Shown: in pieces, positions 28,205 to 39,167 of the stretch
Layout of the letters: each line of letters begins with the position of its first letter
Numbering within the stretch: the first letter of the stretch is position 1
Assembly (NCBI RefSeq): GCF_014803725.1
Contig: NZ_JAAVBE010000015.1
Coordinates: 1-64,000, forward strand
From: Desulfovibrio sp.
GTDB taxonomy: Bacteria; Desulfobacterota; Desulfovibrionia; Desulfovibrionales; Desulfovibrionaceae
Reading direction: 5' to 3'
Length of the DNA stretch: 64,000 bases
Notes under the pieces: model-generated
What the model was told of the DNA's origin: nothing
The model's database searches: none
What the model saw: only the letters and a program-made list of their open reading frames with translations
Position numbers and translations under genes: made by a program

Positions 28205-29514
28205 TCCGAACTTTCCACAATATCGCCCTCCACCACGGCGCCGGGCGTCACACCCGGGCCGCTCACCCATGTCACGCCGTCCACCTCGGGCGCCTGGAAC
28301 CACACGCGGCCCCGGTGCAGCCCGGGCCATTCGTCCGCGGGTGCGTCCACGAGCACGGGGAGGCGGCTCCCCACCGTCTGGGCGAGGATGTCCGCGCTGA
28401 TCGAGGCCTGGAGCTCCATGAGGGTCGCGCGTCGCTCCTCGCGCACGGCCATGGGGACTTGCCCGGGGAGTTTCGCGGCCGGCGTGCCGTCCTCGGCCTG
28501 GTAGGCGAAAACGCCGAGATGGGTGAAGCGGGCCTCCTCCACGAAGCGGCACAGCTCCAGAAATTGCGCCTCGGTCTCGCCCGGGTAGCCCACGATGAAG
28601 GTGGTGCGCAGCGCCGCGTCGGGCAGGATGTTCCGCACGCGCTCGAGCACGCGGCGCGGGTCGCCCGCAAAGGGGCGCCCCATGGCGCGCAGGAGTTCGG
28701 GCGCCGCATGCTGGAAGGGGATGTCAAAGTACGGAAGCACCGGGGGCCCGAGCTCGGCCATGCGCCTGAGGAGGGCCTCGGTAATGCCCGTGGGATAGAG
28801 ATAGAGGAGGCGCAGCCAGAAAAGGCCGTCGAGGCCGGCGAGGGCGGTGATGAGGTCTTCGAGCCGGGGGCGCTCCGCCCCGCCGCTGAAGTCGCTGCCC
28901 CAGGCGGAAACGTCCTGCGCCACCAGGTCGAGCTCGCGCACGCCCTGCCCGAGCAAGGTGCGGGCCTCGGCGAGCAGGGCTTCGGCCGGCGTCGAGCGCA
29001 GGGGCCCGCGAATGGACGGGATGGTGCAGAAGGCGCAACTGTGGCGGCAGCCCTCCCCCACCTTGAGCCACGCATACGCGGGGCCGGTGGAGAGCAGGCG
29101 CCCGAACGCCCCGGAACCTTGCGCCGGAGCAAGGCCCAGCGCCGCGCGCACGAGGGCCGGCCAGCGCGCAAGATCTTCCGTGGGCAGCCAGAGATCCACT
29201 TCCGGGAGCTCTTTCGCAAGCTCGGCTACCCCATAGCGGCCCACCATGCAGCCGGCCACGGCCAGCAGCGGCCGCCGCCGGAGCTTGCCGAGATGTTGCG
29301 CCGCGTCGAGCACGGCGCGGATGGATTCGCGCACCGCGGGCTCGATGAAGCCGCAGGTGTTGATGAAGACGAGGCGGCTTCGGCCCATGTGGGCCGCGGG
29401 CTTCACGGCGACGCCCAGCGAGCCCAGCAGGCGTTCGCTGTCCACGCGGTTCTTGGGGCAGCCGAGGCTCAGCGCCCAGACGGGCAGCGGGCGGCGCAAG
29501 GAAGTGGAAGGCAT
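28180..29514 (-). CDS. rimO: Ribosomal protein S12 methylthiotransferase RimO
   Basis: A radical-SAM enzyme that adds a methylthio group to Asp89 of S12. The 444-residue product shows the UPF0004 domain with Cys19 (SLGCPKN), Cys54 (NTCGF) and Cys89 (AGCM) for one 4Fe-4S cluster. The radical-SAM motif CRHSCAFC (Cys156, 160, 163) holds the second, and the TRAM-like end binds RNA. Length is normal. The start MPSTS at 29514 follows the neighbouring small gene, whose stop is at 29519. The 3' end overlaps a convergent glycosyltransferase. Confidence 0.96.
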   Translation of the reverse strand: MPSTSLRRPLPVWALSLGCPKNRVDSERLLGSLGVAVKPAAHMGRSRLVFINTCGFIEPAVRESIRAVLDAAQHLGKLRRRPLLAVAGCMVGRYGVAELAKELPEVDLWLPTEDLARWPALVRAALGLAPAQGSGAFGRLLSTGPAYAWLKVGEGCRHSCAFCTIPSIRGPLRSTPAEALLAEARTLLGQGVRELDLVAQDVSAWGSDFSGGAERPRLEDLITALAGLDGLFWLRLLYLYPTGITEALLRRMAELGPPVLPYFDIPFQHAAPELLRAMGRPFAGDPRRVLERVRNILPDAALRTTFIVGYPGETEAQFLELCRFVEEARFTHLGVFAYQAEDGTPAAKLPGQVPMAVREERRATLMELQASISADILAQTVGSRLPVLVDAPADEWPGLHRGRVWFQAPEVDGVTWVSGPGVTPGAVVEGDIVESSDYDLSALA

Positions 29515-29518
29515 CGCG

Positions 29519-30091
29519 TCAGAAGGGCACGCGCAGGAAGCGCGCGCTTTCGGGCTGGATGTGCAAAAGCCGCTCGGCGGAAACGTGGTCGGCCCTGGTG
29601 ACAAAGCTCGCCTTGTTGATGTTGAGGATGGCCTCGGCCTCGTGGCTGCAGTCGAACAGGTGGAGGACATCGCCGTCCACGCGGTCGGCCGTGGTCCAGT
29701 GGCGGTTCAGGGGGCCGCCGTCGGGCGTGAGGCTGCGCAAAAAGCGGAAGACGATGGCCCGGCCGCTCTCCGGGGCCAGCCAGTCGCGGCAGGCGGCGAA
29801 AAAGGTGTCCGGCCCGGGCAGGGACTTTGCGCCTGCAAAGGGCGCCTGGATGTCCAGCGGAAAGGCGCGGGCCTGGATGCGCAGCAGGTTGTCCACGAGG
29901 GCGATATAGTCCGTCTCCTGGGTGAGCACCGCGCGGAAGGCCTCGGGCCGGGAGGCGAGGCCCATGAGCGTCTCGTTCAGGATGTCGCGCGCCTTGAGCA
30001 CGCGGATGCCGTAGAGCAGGCGCAGCGCGTTGAGCACGGCGTAAATGGCGCAGAAGGTGTCCAGCTTGCCCTGGTAGAAGGGTTTGAGCAT
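29519..30091 (-). CDS. Small papain-like (cysteine-peptidase fold) protein, function unknown
   Basis: A 190-residue protein without a signal peptide. Its start, YQGKLDTFCAIYAVLNALRLL, has Gln7 and Cys14 at papain-like oxyanion/nucleophile spacing, followed by the helix seen in C39 and papain-like enzymes. A His with an aromatic partner (NRHWTTADRV, His131) and an acidic residue (LHLFDCSHE, Asp147) could finish a triad. I infer a cysteine-peptidase-like or amidase/transglutaminase-like fold; substrate is unknown. ATG 30091 lies 8 bases past the glmS stop, and its stop is 4 bases before rimO, so all three are likely co-transcribed. Confidence 0.6.
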   Translation of the reverse strand: MLKPFYQGKLDTFCAIYAVLNALRLLYGIRVLKARDILNETLMGLASRPEAFRAVLTQETDYIALVDNLLRIQARAFPLDIQAPFAGAKSLPGPDTFFAACRDWLAPESGRAIVFRFLRSLTPDGGPLNRHWTTADRVDGDVLHLFDCSHEAEAILNINKASFVTRADHVSAERLLHIQPESARFLRVPF

Positions 30092-30099
30092 GGTCCACG

Positions 30100-31926
<1,827 letters not shown>

Positions 31927-31953
31927 GGATCGCTCCCCTGGCGCCGGCCGCGC

Positions 31954-33873
31954 CTACATGTTCACGCGGTCGACGAGGTTGCTGTTGACCACTTCCACCT
32001 TGGCGCCGTCCGCAAGGCTCTGGAGGAAGATGGCGTAGACCGCGTCCTCGCGCTCGCGCCTGACGCCCTCGGTGAGCGCCTCGGCAACGCTCTCCCACTC
32101 CGCGCCGTCCGGGGGCAGCACCGCGGCCACGCGGCAGAGGAGGGCGCCGGGGCCCTGCGGGCCGCTGACGCTGTACACGCGCTCGAGCCAGTCGCCCGGC
32201 TTGTCCGCGAAGATGGCTTCAGCGAGCGCCGGGTCGGGCGCGAAGTCGGCGAGGGCGCCGCCGCGCTCCATGGCGGGCGCCTGCTTCACGCCGAGGCTTT
32301 TGGCTTCGGCCTCCGGCAGGGGGCCGTCCTTGAGCTTTGCCCGCGTGGCCTGCGCGCTGGCCAGCGCGTCGGCGAGCGCCTTTTCCTCCCCGAGGATCTT
32401 CACGATGCCGTCCTTCACGTCGGCGAAAGGCTTGGTGGAAGCCGGCTCAGTGGCGACGATGCGCGCCACGAGGTAGCTGTCGCCCGCTTCCAGCGCGCTG
32501 TCCACGGGCAGGCCCGCGCCCGCGCCGAGCAGGGCGTCTGCGCCCTCGGGCTTGACCCCGAGGGTGGTGATCAGCCCCTCCTTGTCCAGGAAGCCGCTTT
32601 CCGCCGCCTTGAGGCCGTGGCGCTCCGCGCTTTCGGCGAGCGGCTTGTTGAGGATATTGTCCTCGATGAGGCTGTCGAGCGTGTCATGCAGCCTGTCCGA
32701 GCCGCGCTCGAAGGCCACGCCCTTGCGCGCCTCGTCGGCGACTTTCTCAAATTCCGGCACGCCGCCGGGATTCTTTTCTTCCACGAGGATGAGGTGCAAG
32801 CCGAAGGGGCTGCGCACCGGCTCCGAGACCGTGCCCGGCTCGAGGGCGAAGGCCGCTTCCTCGAAGGCGGGCACGGTGCGCCCGCGCGTGATCCAGCCGA
32901 GCTCGCCCCCCGGGCCGGCCGCGCCCTCGGGGTTCACGGCGTCGGCCACCTTGGCGAAGGCCTCGCCGGCCTTGAGGCGGCTGGCGGCCTTTTCGATGGC
33001 CTCGCGGGCCTCGCCCTCGGCCGCGGCGTCGGCATCCTGCGGCAGCGGCACGAGGATGTGGGCCGCGCGCACCTGCTCCGGCTGCTCAAAGTGGTTCCTG
33101 TTGGCCTCGTACCAGGCCCGCGCGTCGGCCTCGCTCACGCTGTCGGGCTTGACGAGCTCTTCGGGGCGCACGGCCACATAGGCCACGTTGACGCGCGCCG
33201 GGATGGCGAAATCCGCCTTGTGGCCGTCGTACCATGCCTGGGCCTCGGCGTCCGTGACCGTGACCTTGTCGAGGAAGCGCCCTGCGGGCACGAAGATATA
33301 GTCCACGCTGCGCCGCTCGCGCAAAAAGTCATAACGGCGGCGGGGCTCGTCCGGGTCGCTCCAGGCCGGGGCGGTGACGAGGGCGTAGATCTTGCCGGCC
33401 AGGAGCTCGTCGGCGAGCTCCTTTTCATACTGGGCCGGGCTCTTGCGCTGCGCGGCGAGCACGCGGGTATAGGCCTCGGGGTCGAAGCGGCCCTTGTCGT
33501 CCTGAAAGGCGCGCATCTTGCCCACGGCCTGCCTGAGCTCCACCGGGGTCACGGTGATGCCCGCGCGCTCGGCCTCCTGAAGGACGAGAGTCTGCCGGAT
33601 GAGGTCGTTGAGCACCGTGCGCCCGAGATGGTCGCGGATGAGCTGCTCGCGCGTGAGCCCGGGGTTGGCGCGCAGCAGGTATTCCTCGGCGCTGCGGTAG
33701 GCGCGCTCGAACTCCTGCGCCAGGATGGGCTGGCCGTTCACCATGGCCACCACGTTGGAGTAATCCCGGTCGTTGAAGTTGCCCACGCCCCAGAAGACGA
33801 AGACAAGGATGATGACGCCGAAGGCCACCTTGACGCCGAATGACTGCGCGCTGGTGCGGATATACTCAAGCAT
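31954..33873 (-). CDS. ppiD: Membrane-anchored periplasmic folding factor PpiD (SurA/PpiD family)
   Basis: The 639-residue protein is anchored by one N-terminal helix (about residues 15-33, VKVAFGVIILVFVFWGVGNF) and faces the periplasm. SurA-N-like helices come first, then a parvulin domain (VRAAHILVPLP ... SEPVRSPFGLHLILVEE, about 260-375), then a second domain. The order matches PpiD, which chaperones newly exported proteins at SecYEG. ATG 33873 follows CACGGGAGCGCCC. It lies directly upstream of glmS on the same strand. Confidence 0.92.
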   Translation of the reverse strand: MLEYIRTSAQSFGVKVAFGVIILVFVFWGVGNFNDRDYSNVVAMVNGQPILAQEFERAYRSAEEYLLRANPGLTREQLIRDHLGRTVLNDLIRQTLVLQEAERAGITVTPVELRQAVGKMRAFQDDKGRFDPEAYTRVLAAQRKSPAQYEKELADELLAGKIYALVTAPAWSDPDEPRRRYDFLRERRSVDYIFVPAGRFLDKVTVTDAEAQAWYDGHKADFAIPARVNVAYVAVRPEELVKPDSVSEADARAWYEANRNHFEQPEQVRAAHILVPLPQDADAAAEGEAREAIEKAASRLKAGEAFAKVADAVNPEGAAGPGGELGWITRGRTVPAFEEAAFALEPGTVSEPVRSPFGLHLILVEEKNPGGVPEFEKVADEARKGVAFERGSDRLHDTLDSLIEDNILNKPLAESAERHGLKAAESGFLDKEGLITTLGVKPEGADALLGAGAGLPVDSALEAGDSYLVARIVATEPASTKPFADVKDGIVKILGEEKALADALASAQATRAKLKDGPLPEAEAKSLGVKQAPAMERGGALADFAPDPALAEAIFADKPGDWLERVYSVSGPQGPGALLCRVAAVLPPDGAEWESVAEALTEGVRREREDAVYAIFLQSLADGAKVEVVNSNLVDRVNM

Positions 33874-34014
33874 GGGCGCTCCCGTGCGGCCCTGGCCGCA
33901 GGAATGAGGATCACAGGAAAAGGACAGTATACGCGCGGGCGCGGCAAATTTCAAGAAAGGGCGCCGCGGCCGCGGGGCGGGAAGTGGCAGGATGGAGGAA
34001 GGCGGGGCCGGAGG

Positions 34015-35043
34015 CTAGCGGGCCTCGGTGCCCGGCGGGCACGGCACCGCGCCGCCGCACTGGGTGCCCCCGGAACTGCTGAGGCCGCCCGTATCCAGCG
34101 GCAGACGCTCGTCCCGGGGTGTGTCGTCATCCGGGGCAGGCGCCGGGGCGACCGGGCGGGCGTCGGCCTGGCCGCGCGGCTGCTGGGCGCGTTCCACGCG
34201 CTCGCGGATGTCGCCCGGAAGGCCGCGCTGCTCGAAGAAGGGCACGCCCTGCGAGCCGGCCGCGAAAACATGGGCCTTGTTGCGCAACAGGCGGAAGCGC
34301 AGGAGCAGCATGCCCGGCCGCCAGGAGGCGAAGCCCGAGGGCTCCTGGACATTCTGGCTCTGGGCGAGGGCCTGGGCGATGTTGAGCCCTTCGTCGAGCA
34401 GGGCGCGCATGCGCGCCACCTTCCAGACATCGGCCTCGGTCTCGGCGAGGGGGTAGAAGGCCACGTCCACATTGCCGGAGAGCGCGTTGATGCCCTCGAT
34501 GCAGTAGCGGCAGGAGGGCGAGAAAAACATGCGCGTGACCGGGTTTTCGCTTTCGTCGAGGATGGGCCACACATCCGCCTGGGAGCGCGCCACGGCGCCC
34601 ACATTGACCACGAAGAGCGCGGCCCACACCCACAGCAGCAGGGAATGCCGCCGCCCCTCCGGGCGCATGCGGCTCTGCGGCGCGGGCTCGCGGCGCAGGA
34701 GAAAATAGATGATGGCGAAGAGGAGCGCCGCCACGAGGCAACTGATGCAGGGGGCGGTGAAGGCCATGAGCAGAAGCAGGCAGATGTCGCCCAGGATGGC
34801 GAGGGCGGCCACGATGCGGGCCCACTCCGCCGCGCCGAGCAGCGCAAGGCCGGCCAGCGCGCCGAAGGCCGCGGTACCGAACCACCACAGCGAGATGCCG
34901 GCGACGGTGAAGTCCTGGTACAGGGTGCAGCCGGTGGTGACGCAGAAATTGACATCGTTCCCGAGCGCGCTCCAGACGCAAAAGGCGGTGCCCAGGAGCG
35001 CGAAAAACAGGGGGCCGGCGAGGATGGCGTGACTTCTGTTCAT
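34015..35043 (-). CDS. VKOR-family membrane protein with thioredoxin-like end
   Basis: The 342-residue protein has five or so membrane helices. Cys34 and Cys39 in a first periplasmic loop (FCVTTGCTL) and the CxxC Cys99/Cys102 (APCISCLV) at a helix match vitamin-K-epoxide-reductase homologs, which replace DsbB in some bacteria. After a final helix (about 137-150) comes a soluble part with SPSCRYC (Cys178/181), a thioredoxin-like active site. So electron donor and oxidase may be fused. The tail is Pro/Ala-rich. This suggests disulfide formation in the periplasm beside the folding factor PpiD. The start is taken at ATG 35043; no strong ribosome site is seen. Confidence 0.82.
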   Translation of the reverse strand: MNRSHAILAGPLFFALLGTAFCVWSALGNDVNFCVTTGCTLYQDFTVAGISLWWFGTAAFGALAGLALLGAAEWARIVAALAILGDICLLLLMAFTAPCISCLVAALLFAIIYFLLRREPAPQSRMRPEGRRHSLLLWVWAALFVVNVGAVARSQADVWPILDESENPVTRMFFSPSCRYCIEGINALSGNVDVAFYPLAETEADVWKVARMRALLDEGLNIAQALAQSQNVQEPSGFASWRPGMLLLRFRLLRNKAHVFAAGSQGVPFFEQRGLPGDIRERVERAQQPRGQADARPVAPAPAPDDDTPRDERLPLDTGGLSSSGGTQCGGAVPCPPGTEAR

Positions 35044-35269
35044 GGTTTGCTGTCGGCGCTGCGCGGGATGTTGGCAGAGTACGGTTTCACGGGCGCAACA
35101 TGAGCGGGCCGGCCCGGGGCCGCGCCAAGGTGCATCATGCCGCAAGGCTCCATTCTAGGAGTTTTTCCTTTTTTCGTAAAGACGGAATGACGCCGGGCGC
35201 CCCGCAGGATGGTGCGGGACGCGCCGGCGGAAAGATGCGGCGAAAGCGGAGGCGCGCCCGCGGGAGGCA

Positions 35270-35298
35270 TTGGCAAAGATGCGGCCTTTTTCTATACT
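35270..35298 (+). promoter_or_regulatory. Sigma-70 promoter of the hybrid sensor kinase
   Basis: TTGGCA (35270-35275), a 17-base spacer and TATACT (35293-35298) precede the kinase gene, with the predicted start of transcription near 35305. In the rest of the 358-base gap 35044-35401 I see nothing else. Confidence 0.65.
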
Positions 35299-35401
35299 GG
35301 CGCCGCCGCGTCCGACAGCCCTGCAATGGCGCCCGGCAGGGGTGCCACCGGCCGTGGACGCCGCCGCCCCTCCCTGCAAAAAAGCCGTCTGTGGTGAATA
35401 T

Positions 35402-38400
35402 ATGCGGAACTTTCTTTGGCATCCCGGCATCTTTCCCGCGCTGGCGCTCGCGCTTCTCCTGGCCTGCCCCGTGGCGGCGGCCGAATCCACGCCGGCGTCC
35501 ACCTCGAGCGGCCCCAACCGCGAGGTCAAGGCGGGCATCTTCAATTTCGAGGGCTACCACAGCAAGGATGACGAGGGCAATCTGGTAGGCTACGGCATGG
35601 ACCTTCTGCGCCTGCTCTCGGAATATTCCAACCTCAATTTCACGTTCTCGGGCTATGACAAGTCCTGGCAGGATATGCAGGAGATGCTGAAGAACGGCGA
35701 TATCGAGATCGTCAGCACGGCCCGCCGCACGCCGGAGCGCGAAAGCATCTTCGCCTTTTCCCTGCCCGTGGGCCGCAACCACACCGTCCTCACGCGCAAG
35801 CTGCAGAACACGCGCCTGCGCGCCGGCGACTACGAGACCTATGAGGGCATGAGGATAGGCGCCGTGGCCGGCAGCAGCCAGAACCGCTACCTGCCCGATT
35901 TTGCGAAAGACAAGGGTTTCACCTACACGCTCATCGAATACGAATCGCCGGCGGAGCTTTCCCGGGCCCTCCAAAACGGCGACGTGGACGCCATCCTCTC
36001 CAGCAATCTGCGCAAGCCCTATAACGAGACCCTGCTCGACATCATCAAGAGCGACAATTTTCACATCATCGCGCGCAAGGAAAACAAGGACATCATCGAC
36101 GAGATCAACCACGCCATCGACCAGATGAACCTCAACGAGGGCGACTGGCAAAACCGCCTCTATTACCGTCACTACGGGCCGGACCTTCCCGACCAGGCGG
36201 AATTTTCGCCGCGCGAGCAGGAATACAGGGCCGCGGTGAAGCAGGGCGACAAGCCCATCACCGCCACGGCCCGGGCCGACAACGCGCCGTATTCCTTTGT
36301 GGAGAACGGCGAGCTCAAGGGCGTCATCCCGGAATATTTCGGCCGCGTCATGGAGGTGGCGGGCCTGCCCTATACGCTCGTGGCCCCCACGGCCCCCGGG
36401 GAGGCCGGCGAAAACCGCGCCCATGCGCTCGTCTTGCTGGACCGGCTGGAGCCCGACCGCATCGGCGAGGACGAGCCCTATCACGGCTTTTCCACCGAGC
36501 CCTATCTTGTCACCGGCGTGGCCCGGGTGACGCGCACGGACTTCAACGCCCCTGTCCGCAAGCTGGCGCTCCCCAAAGGCATGCCCTTCGACCTGCCGGA
36601 CGGTCTGCTGAAAAATGTGGAGACGCGGGAATATCCCACCGCGCAGGAGGCCCTGCGCGCCGTGCAGCGCGGCGAGGCCGACGCGGCCTACGTCTTGCCG
36701 CTGACCGCGCAGATGTTCATCAACCGCGACCCCGGCGGCGGCCTCACCTACGCCATCCTCAATGACGGGGGCGCCAATTTCAGCATCTATGTGCCGGCCA
36801 GCGCGGACCATGAGCTCGGCACCATCCTCAAGAAAGCCGTGAAGGGCGTGCCGCCGGCCACCCTCAACCAGCTCGGCTCCAACTATGTTGCGTACCGCGC
36901 CGGCGACATGAGCCTCTGGCACTATCTCTACGCCAATCCGGGCACCATGTCGGTGGCGGCGTGCATCCTCATGCTTGGGGCCTCGCTCTTCCTCATCACG
37001 TGGCTCAGGGGCCGCTGGAACCGGCAGCTGCTCACCACCACGGAGCACGCCAATCAGGAGCTCGCGAGCCAGCTCGCCATCGTGGAGGCGCTTTCTCGCG
37101 ATTATTCCAACGTGCTCGCCATCGATGCGGACAAGGGCAGCACGGGCATCATCAAGCTCTCGGGCTTCGGGCCTGGGGGCACCGCCGAGAGCCAGGGCGC
37201 CGAAAGGCCCTATGCGGAACTGGCCGGGCGCTATATCGACGAGAAGGTCCACCCCGAGGACCGGGACTATCTGCGCGACGCGCTCTTGCTTGAGACCATC
37301 CGCAAGCAGCTCGCCGAAAAGGAGGAATACAGCGGCACCTACCGCATCGTCGAGAACGGCGAGACCCAGTATTTCCAGTTCACCTTCGTCAGGCCTCACG
37401 AAAACGGCGGCCGCGGCTATGACCTCATCCTCGCGGGCTTCAGGAACATCGACGACATGATCCGCCGCGAGCAGGAGCAGAAGCAGGCCCTCGCCGAGGC
37501 GCTCGAAAAGTCGCGCTATGCCAGCGCCGCCAAGACGGCCTTTTTGAACAACATGTCGCACGACATCCGCACGCCCATGAACGCCATCATCGGCTTCACC
37601 GCGCTCGCCTCCTCCAATGCGGACAACGTGCCCATGGTGCAGCGCTACCTGGGCAAGATCATGACCTCGGGCAACCACCTCCTGAGCCTGATCAACGACG
37701 TGCTCGACATGAGCCGCATCGAGAGCGGCAAGGTCAAGATCGAGGAGCAGGAGGTGAGCCTGCCCTCCATCCTCCATGACCTGCGCACCATCGTGCAGGC
37801 GGATGTGCGCTCCAAGCAGCTGGAATTCCAAATCGACACGCTCAACGTGGTCAACGAGACCATCTTCTGCGACCGGCTGCGCCTCAACCAGGTGCTGCTC
37901 AACATCCTGAGCAACGCCATGAAGTACACCCACCCCGGCGGCCGGGTGAGCGTGCGCGTCATCCAGGTCACGCCGGCCGAGGACGGCAGGGCCACCTATG
38001 AGTTCCGCGTGCGCGACAGCGGCATCGGCATGAGCAAGGAGTTCCTCAAGCATGTCTTCGAGCCCTTCGAGCGCGAGCAGACCACCACGGTGAGCGGCAT
38101 CCAGGGCACGGGCCTGGGGCTCGCCATCACCAAGAACATCGTGGACATGATGGGCGGCACCATCGAGGTGGAGAGCGAGAGCGGCAAGGGCTCGGAATTC
38201 GCCGTGACCTTCACCTTCCGCGTGGTGGAGGAGGACACGGCCGACATGCTGCTGCCGCAGTATGAGGGCACGCACGCGCTGGTGGTGGACGACGACATCA
38301 ACACCTGCACCAGCCTCTCCAAGATGCTCTCCGAGCTCGGCATGAAGCCCGACTGGACCACCCTCGGCAAGGAGGCGCTCGTGCGCACCGAGTTCGCGAG

Positions 38401-39070
38401 CGAGCAGAACGAGGCCTACGGCGCCTATTTCATCGACTGGATCATGGCCGACATGAACGGCATCGAGCTCACGCGCCGCCTGCGCAAGACCGTGCCCCCC
38501 GAGGTGCCGATCATCATCCTCACGGCCTACGACTGGACGGACATCGAGGAGGAGGGCAAAGAGGCCGGCGTCACGGCCTTCTGCTCCAAGCCCATCTTCC
38601 TTTCGGGCTTGCGCAATGTGCTCGTAAGCCCTGGCACGCCTGAAGAGGAGGAAGAGGCCGAGCCAGCGACGCCCGAAAGTTTCGCCGGCAAGCGCCTTTT
38701 GCTCGCCGAGGACAACGAGATGAACCAGGAGATCGCCCAGATGATCCTGGAAAACGCGGGCTTTGAGCTCGACATCGTGGAAAACGGCCAGCTCGCCGTG
38801 GCCAAGGTGCGCGACATGCCCGCCGGCACCTATGACCTCATCCTCATGGACGTGCAGATGCCGGTCATGGACGGCTATGCGGCCACCCGGGCCATCCGCG
38901 GCCTGGAGGACCCCATCCGCTCCGGCATCCCCATCATCGCCATGACGGCCAACGCCTTTGACGAAGACCGGGAGGAGGCCATCAATTCGGGCATGAACGG
39001 CTATGTGGCCAAGCCCATCGACATCAAGAAGCTCATGGAGACGCTGGACGAGTTCTTGCGGCAGCGCTGA
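35402..39070 (+). CDS. Hybrid sensor histidine kinase with two periplasmic solute-binding domains
   Basis: The 1222-residue protein begins with a signal peptide (1-27, ending AAA). Two family-3 solute-binding-like domains follow (about 38-285 and 290-510), then one helix (515-540) and a linker that looks PAS-like. Next come HisKA with His720 in NMSHDIRTPMNAI, HATPase (NAMKYTHPGG, GTGLGLAI), a receiver with Asp1012 (FIDWIMADMNG) and a second receiver with Asp1150 (LILMDVQMPVMDG). It probably senses amino-acid-like ligands and passes phosphate to an unlinked protein. No response regulator is adjacent. The chosen ATG follows TGGTGAATAT, a poor ribosome site, but matches the signal peptide. Confidence 0.93.
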   Translation: MRNFLWHPGIFPALALALLLACPVAAAESTPASTSSGPNREVKAGIFNFEGYHSKDDEGNLVGYGMDLLRLLSEYSNLNFTFSGYDKSWQDMQEMLKNGDIEIVSTARRTPERESIFAFSLPVGRNHTVLTRKLQNTRLRAGDYETYEGMRIGAVAGSSQNRYLPDFAKDKGFTYTLIEYESPAELSRALQNGDVDAILSSNLRKPYNETLLDIIKSDNFHIIARKENKDIIDEINHAIDQMNLNEGDWQNRLYYRHYGPDLPDQAEFSPREQEYRAAVKQGDKPITATARADNAPYSFVENGELKGVIPEYFGRVMEVAGLPYTLVAPTAPGEAGENRAHALVLLDRLEPDRIGEDEPYHGFSTEPYLVTGVARVTRTDFNAPVRKLALPKGMPFDLPDGLLKNVETREYPTAQEALRAVQRGEADAAYVLPLTAQMFINRDPGGGLTYAILNDGGANFSIYVPASADHELGTILKKAVKGVPPATLNQLGSNYVAYRAGDMSLWHYLYANPGTMSVAACILMLGASLFLITWLRGRWNRQLLTTTEHANQELASQLAIVEALSRDYSNVLAIDADKGSTGIIKLSGFGPGGTAESQGAERPYAELAGRYIDEKVHPEDRDYLRDALLLETIRKQLAEKEEYSGTYRIVENGETQYFQFTFVRPHENGGRGYDLILAGFRNIDDMIRREQEQKQALAEALEKSRYASAAKTAFLNNMSHDIRTPMNAIIGFTALASSNADNVPMVQRYLGKIMTSGNHLLSLINDVLDMSRIESGKVKIEEQEVSLPSILHDLRTIVQADVRSKQLEFQIDTLNVVNETIFCDRLRLNQVLLNILSNAMKYTHPGGRVSVRVIQVTPAEDGRATYEFRVRDSGIGMSKEFLKHVFEPFEREQTTTVSGIQGTGLGLAITKNIVDMMGGTIEVESESGKGSEFAVTFTFRVVEEDTADMLLPQYEGTHALVVDDDINTCTSLSKMLSELGMKPDWTTLGKEALVRTEFASEQNEAYGAYFIDWIMADMNGIELTRRLRKTVPPEVPIIILTAYDWTDIEEEGKEAGVTAFCSKPIFLSGLRNVLVSPGTPEEEEEAEPATPESFAGKRLLLAEDNEMNQEIAQMILENAGFELDIVENGQLAVAKVRDMPAGTYDLILMDVQMPVMDGYAATRAIRGLEDPIRSGIPIIAMTANAFDEDREEAINSGMNGYVAKPIDIKKLMETLDEFLRQR

Positions 39071-39093
39071 GCGCGTTTTACGACAAGGCCAAG

Positions 39094-39122
39094 AAAAACC
39101 TCCCGCCTGCGGGAGGTTTTTT
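39094..39122 (+). terminator. Bidirectional terminator between the kinase and the isochorismatase-like gene
   Basis: A 12-bp stem (AAAAACCTCCCG with CGGGAGGTTTTT) and a CCTG loop end in a T-run on the plus strand and, because of the A-run, also on the minus strand. It lies 24 bases after the kinase stop and 46 bases from the convergent gene's end. Confidence 0.88.
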
Positions 39123-39167
39123 CATTTCAGGGCCGCGCGGGCCGAGGGCGCGGTGGCGCGTCCCACC

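Noticed and set aside
35135..38275. 1046-residue minus-strand frame opposite the sensor kinase
   Set aside because: Its Val/Leu/His/Asp-rich pattern mirrors the kinase codons; no start site or domain is seen.
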